Source: Hybos culiciformis
Lineage: Eukaryota > Arthropoda > Insecta > Diptera > Hybotidae
Length of the DNA stretch: 64,000 nucleotides
Assembly: GCA_964007475.1 (NCBI GenBank)
Contig: OZ023273.1
Coordinates: 59,787,834-59,851,833 of the forward strand
Reading direction: 5' to 3'
Shown here: one piece after another, positions 59,324 through 64,000 of the stretch
How positions within the stretch are numbered: the first letter of the stretch is position 1
Layout of the letters: each line of letters opens with the position of its first letter
Position numbers and translations under genes: made by a program
The notes under the pieces: generated by a model
What the model was told of the DNA's origin: nothing
Seen by the model: the letters and a program-made list of their open reading frames with translations, nothing else
The model's database searches: none

Positions 59324-61276
59324 TATGTGTAGAGTCTCCATATTTCAAAATTATAAAAAGAGAACTTGACTTTTATCCTAAATTATTAATGATAATGACT
59401 TTTTTAGTAAGCTGAAGAAAGTTTCACGCTGATTGATTTTAAAAAGGCATTAGTACAATTTCTCAATTACAACATTTTAATTCATTTGTATCTTTAAAAT
59501 TTCTGAATTAAAATTATTTAAATTTATCAAATGATTAATTTAAGAAATAAAACAAAAATTGTAGCAAAAATTTCATCAGCCCGAAATTTTTATGCGGACC
59601 AAATATAAATTAAAAAATAAAGTAGTAAGATCGACTAAATCGATCTCTCTTTCTTTATATTTCAAATAGAAGACCTAATATATTTTGCTTGTGTAAAAAA
59701 TTATGTAAAAATCATATTCATATTGCCTAAATTTTAAACTATATTTATTGAGAGTACTATAAATAATAACTGAAGCAATTCATAGAACTATTGAATGTGT
59801 TTAAAGATCTTTGAAATGGTGAAATCTTTATGTTAGGAAATCAATAAAAGAAAAATTTAGAAAAAAATACGTAAAGAAAAAAAATGTTTTTTTATATTAA
59901 ATTCAATGCTTATTTTTATAATAAAAACATAAATGTCAATTTAAAATACATGCAATCCATTATTTTGCATAATTTATGTTTTGCAAAAGAAAATTAAACA
60001 TACCAATTCAAATAAATTGGATCTTAAAATAACTTTGTTCCATTTCTAAGAATATTCATTGAAAATATATACTTTATAAAATAAAAATACGAAAAGGAAG
60101 CAATTGAAGATTATCAAGAATATATGTTTTTTTTTTATAATATATATTTTACAACTTCGAAAAACAAAATAAAAATTAAAGAAGTTTAAAGCTAATCATA
60201 TCGAACTCAATCAAAAAACTCTTTCATTTACGAAAGTAGAAACTTTTTTTTTCTTCAATTCAACAATTATGTTTAATTCAATTGGTACTAAAATCATATA
60301 TGTATACTTGTTATAGTTTTCTAATTATTTTTTATGTGCATATATTTATTCGTATAACAGAGCAAAATTATAAACACTTAATCTTGAACCAGTTTTAATC
60401 ACTTTGACGAAGAAAATTAATTTAAAATTTTAAAACTTGAGCAATGCGGTTTTATGGTTATCCTTTAAATTTGCAGTTGTTCTAGTTTCGATTTCATATT
60501 AGAGTTCATATAGACATATTAAACTTTCTTATATGTAATTCTTTTTTTGAATTCTTCTATTTGTTTCGTTTACTCAAGAGTTTATATTATTACTTAGAAA
60601 CAGGTACTTCGAAATTTATAGAAAATATTCGATAAGGATGAAACTATAGAAGCGTACAATACATACAAATTCAAAAAAAAAAAATAAGGATAAAATAATA
60701 AATTGCAATATTATTTAACTTTCAACAAATTTAACAGGTATCATTACTAAAATCATTACATAAAAATAACAAGATTACCAGATACCAGAAAAATTGAAAA
60801 ATTGAAAAACAAAATAATACACAAAAATATCGAGGCTACCAAATACTAGCAAATACACAGATCAAGTTTTAATGAAACTAAAAACAAAACAAAAATTTTA
60901 AATCGAATTCACATATTCAAGCCCGATTCTAACTATCTAACGAAAAATAAAAAAATGAACAATTGGACAGGGATCGACTAGTTGAAATATGATAAATTTA
61001 AAATTTTGTCATTTAGGGACTTATATGATATAGAAAGAAAATAAAAAATTGTTTATACATCGGCAGCTTTAGCTTTGTTGATGAAAAGGTTCTACTTTGG
61101 CCTATATTCATTCAGATAAAAATTAAGAATATTACATACAATGACATTATTTTTCTTAAATTGATAATGTAGGATCACGTGTATTAGGAAACCCGATTTT
61201 ATTTTGTTCTAGTATTTAGTTCTGAAGAGACGAGTTGTTTACCTAATCCTAATTGCTATCACTTTTAAAATTTCAG
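59324..61276. other. Non-coding AT-rich interval
   Basis: No element or gene supported. An 18-codon stretch near 61155-61210 (N-V-G-S-R-V-L-G-N-P) precedes the candidate terminal exon, but its boundaries are unclear. Confidence 0.4.
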
Positions 61277-61341
61277 TCAGATCAAAAAAAATCACTAAAT
61301 CAATAACTCATATCACTGTGCCATCCACGGAGTCGAAATAA
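61277..61341 (+). CDS. Candidate terminal exon of an unrecognised gene
   Basis: A good acceptor (CACTTTTAAAATTTCAG) is followed by one frame open to TAA at 61339-61341. It reads RSKKITKSITHITVPSTESK and implies a phase-1 intron. AATAAA overlaps the stop region (61338-61343) and recurs downstream. The S/T/K-rich tail and balanced composition differ from chance frames nearby; the other two frames stop within 30 nt. No upstream exon was joined. Confidence 0.36.
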
Positions 61342-64000
61342 ATATTTGATATTTTAATAGTATACATAATAAATGAATAAAATATAATATTTTAATCTAG
61401 TAAAGATGATTTTTGTGTTTTTATTTGATTTGAAATTTTAAAAATCTTAGGTTTTTTTTTTTCTTCAAAAATAAAACCCCGAATTAGAATATAAATACTA
61501 CAAGGAACACTACAAAATTATTCAGTTACCCTATTTGAGATGAGAGAGATATAATTTATTTAATATTATCTCTCAAAACCGACCATTTAATATCTGATTT
61601 CAACTTTTTTTTTGACATTGCAATGAACGTATGTATGCACCTACATACATATTATACTCCAATGTTTAAATAAATATAAATAAATAAATAAATCGTGAAT
61701 CTCTTTTCTAATTCTTCATGCATTAAAAACTAAAATTTATAAGTGTCGTGTAGTGAATTGTTTGTCAATTGGGCAATAACAACAGCTTAACTAAATAGAA
61801 CAATAATACTTTACCACAATATAATCTTCAAAAGGCGCTTTAAATTATAAAATAATAATCGTAAGGAAAAAACCTAATATAGAATATAACGAAACCCTTG
61901 AGTTTTGTCAGCATTGTCGATCATTTTTGTCGTATATATATATAATAAATTTTTTGTTTGTTTTTTATAAAAAAAAAAGTTTAGAAACTTGTATCAATTT
62001 AACCGTGAAACATTGTTGTTTATTAAAACTATATTATGTAGCTATTTTTAAGAGAATGAAGCGTTTTGAAAAATATTGAAAATACAATTAAAATTGTCCT
62101 TAATTTGCTGTGCGATCGACTTTCAACCTCAATTGTGTATGCAACGGAACAGTTTATAAAAATAATTGATCATGCATTTTCCTGATCATGCTTCAGAATG
62201 AGTTTTTCCGATAAGTGGAAAAAGCTATTATTTTTACTGAAACAGTTCAATCAAAAGCCTCAAAAAGAAAAAAAATTATCAATGTCATCTCTGAGAACAA
62301 TAAAGTATTCAAAAGTGTCAGTATAATTCGAGAAGAGGTGTACAAAATATGATAAGTTGAGGGCTGATGAGCAATTTAATAATGTTTGATCATAAATTAA
62401 AATCGAATTCGAAATTTTATATCGATATGTTAACTGAGGCTTAAAGTTTATTATGCGTTTATTGTCGGTACGTACTTATTCTTGAAAATGTTATGTGGGA
62501 GAATTCTGAGCCTTATAATATCGTGAATTCTTCCAACTTTTTTTTTTTTTGAATTGAGTATGCAAATTAATAGATTTTTTTTACTGGTTAAACTTCCAAG
62601 AAGAAAGCTGGATATTATTATGTTCCTAAAACACGAAACATGATTTTTATTTTGTTGTCTTTAACCTTTTAACTAAAGAAGGAAAATATATACATATAGA
62701 TGATTCCATAAAAGAACTAAAAAATTGATTCTTTTGTTTTAAAAAACAACATCTTAATATACTGAATATCTTTCAATAATTGTAATATTTAAGCCAACCA
62801 CAATCAATACTTCTATGATGTCTTAATTCCATTGAAAAAACGTGCGTTTTGTTGGTAAACATATTATATATATTTGTGCATCATTATATTATTCCACAGT
62901 ATAAAAGAAAATGTATTTTAAGTTAGCATTTTTTTCAACAAAGTTAAAAATTAAAACTAGCGAGTACCATAATAGCAAAATTTTTTCTGAATAAATTAAT
63001 ATATTCAACTACTAGTGTCGTCGGTAGAAACAAGAGCAAAGATTAATAACAAAATTGTACTGAAACTAACTATATTCTAAATTTTTGCTTTCTTTCAATC
63101 TCTTTTATAATTCATTATTTTAAATCTATATGATATTTTATTTAGTGTATAATCTGCTGCCTCATTTTGAGTTTTTAGTTCTAATTTTATCTTAACTTAA
63201 ATAAATATTTTATTTATTTATTTTTATATCTACAAATTTAATATTATATAAATTAAGAAAAATATATATTATACATAAATCCAGCAAAGAATATGGATTT
63301 ATGTATATCGCCTGCTTAGAAATGAAACAACGTATAATGAAAAGTATAGTTTCGAGTAATTTAAATTTAAAGATTTGAAAATTTAAAAAAACGTATGAAA
63401 AAATATCAAGTAGCGTACAATTTTCATCTAAAAAACACATTTTAATCAACATTAAGAATATTGGAAAGTAGTTGTACTTATAAAATCGAGTACGAGGAAC
63501 CGAATGGTGCTATTGTCAAATAATGACGTATAAATGTCATAAGTTGTTTCATTTTTTAGCAGACGATATATATTTTACTTAATTTATTTTCCTAATTTTT
63601 GTTATTTAAAAAAAAAAACTAGAATTGACTACCTACAAACAAATGGACATCACATAGTTTTAAGTGTTAATAATTCATTGTATTATTGAGAAGAAAATAT
63701 TAATGTATAATTTGTAATTTTTTATAGATTTATTTTGAAATTATAGATTCTTTACTATGAATTTCAATATACTATGGTAGATAAAAATATCAATAAAAAT
63801 ATATATTTGTATTAAAACTAAAAATTCATTTAAATGCCTTTCAGATTTCATTACAGAAATAAATTTTATTAGTTTAACAGAGAAATAATTTAGCAGAAAA
63901 ATGTAGAAAATTTATTTCGTTTAAATTTCAAATTGACGCTAAAATGAACTGGTTTACAAATTATTTTAACATATTTTATACAATTCGATTTCATTTTTAT
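61342..64000. other. Mostly non-coding to the window end
   Basis: An (AAAT)n tract at about 61668-61693. The stretch 62100-62450 is less AT-rich and holds short open frames (62215-62352 reads VEKAIIFTETVQSKASKRKK...). Nothing firm after that. Confidence 0.4.

Noticed and set aside
1..64000. tRNA, rRNA or snRNA genes
   Set aside because: I looked for B-box-like GGTTCGAATCC patterns and GC-rich cloverleaf segments and saw none; no rRNA core motifs either. A covariance-model scan would settle this.
1..64000. CRISPR arrays, bacterial operons or phage modules
   Set aside because: Tandem repeats here are head-to-tail without unique spacers, genes have introns, and no Shine-Dalgarno-led gene clusters exist.

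Overview
This window is strongly AT-rich, gene-poor eukaryotic DNA. It looks like an arthropod, most likely insect, nuclear genome. Pointers are a confident gene whose 58-bp intron has GT-AG ends and a pyrimidine tract, AATAAA poly(A) signals, and a dense load of short non-autonomous DNA transposons with intact target-site duplications. I see nothing prokaryotic: no operons, ribosome-binding sites or CRISPR arrays. Most long open frames are chance products of AT-rich sequence, or of a 12-bp repeat whose period is a multiple of three.

Layout. The one gene I am sure of is at 472-973 (minus strand): a two-exon mitochondrial MaoC-type hydroxyacyl-thioester dehydratase (HTD2-like). A weaker candidate gene of at least three small exons follows on the same strand at 2575-3114, with a CTCF-like site upstream at 3457-3469. 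Between the two is a GAC/GTC-rich fold-back element (2157-2508). Two copies of one transposable element occupy 5276-8298 and 20381-21838. Each carries a 12-bp GC-rich minisatellite (about 2 kb and 0.5 kb) and ends in a long inverted repeat whose loop is in opposite orientation in the two copies. Two copies of a ~400-bp fold-back repeat lie at 14979-15371 and 49837-50242.

Other elements have terminal inverted repeats (TIRs) plus target duplications: a 1.85-kb element with 7-bp duplications (18137-19981); four with 4-bp duplications (30893-32285, 33367-34319, 37817-37970, 58894-59319); a pogo/Tigger-like element with TA duplication (38421-38951); one other TA-flanked element (43806-44329); and five hAT-type elements with 8-bp duplications (42223-43016, 45935-46314, 47947-48806, 54746-55397, 58269-58528). 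Relics of coding sequence survive from a hAT transposase (54952-55092), a pogo-type transposase C-terminus with a PCNA-binding-like motif (38553-38714), a non-LTR reverse transcriptase (47525-47880) and possibly a PIF/Harbinger transposase (35020-35130).

A few isolated stretches look like single exons of unrecognised genes (22462-22653 minus; 27593-27668, 30132-30197, 32712-32813, 36120-36290 and 61277-61341 plus). These rest only on splice-site context and open frame, so they are given at low confidence. The rest is featureless AT-rich DNA with short microsatellites. The most unusual item is the minisatellite-bearing element pair with its apparently invertible 3' hairpin.
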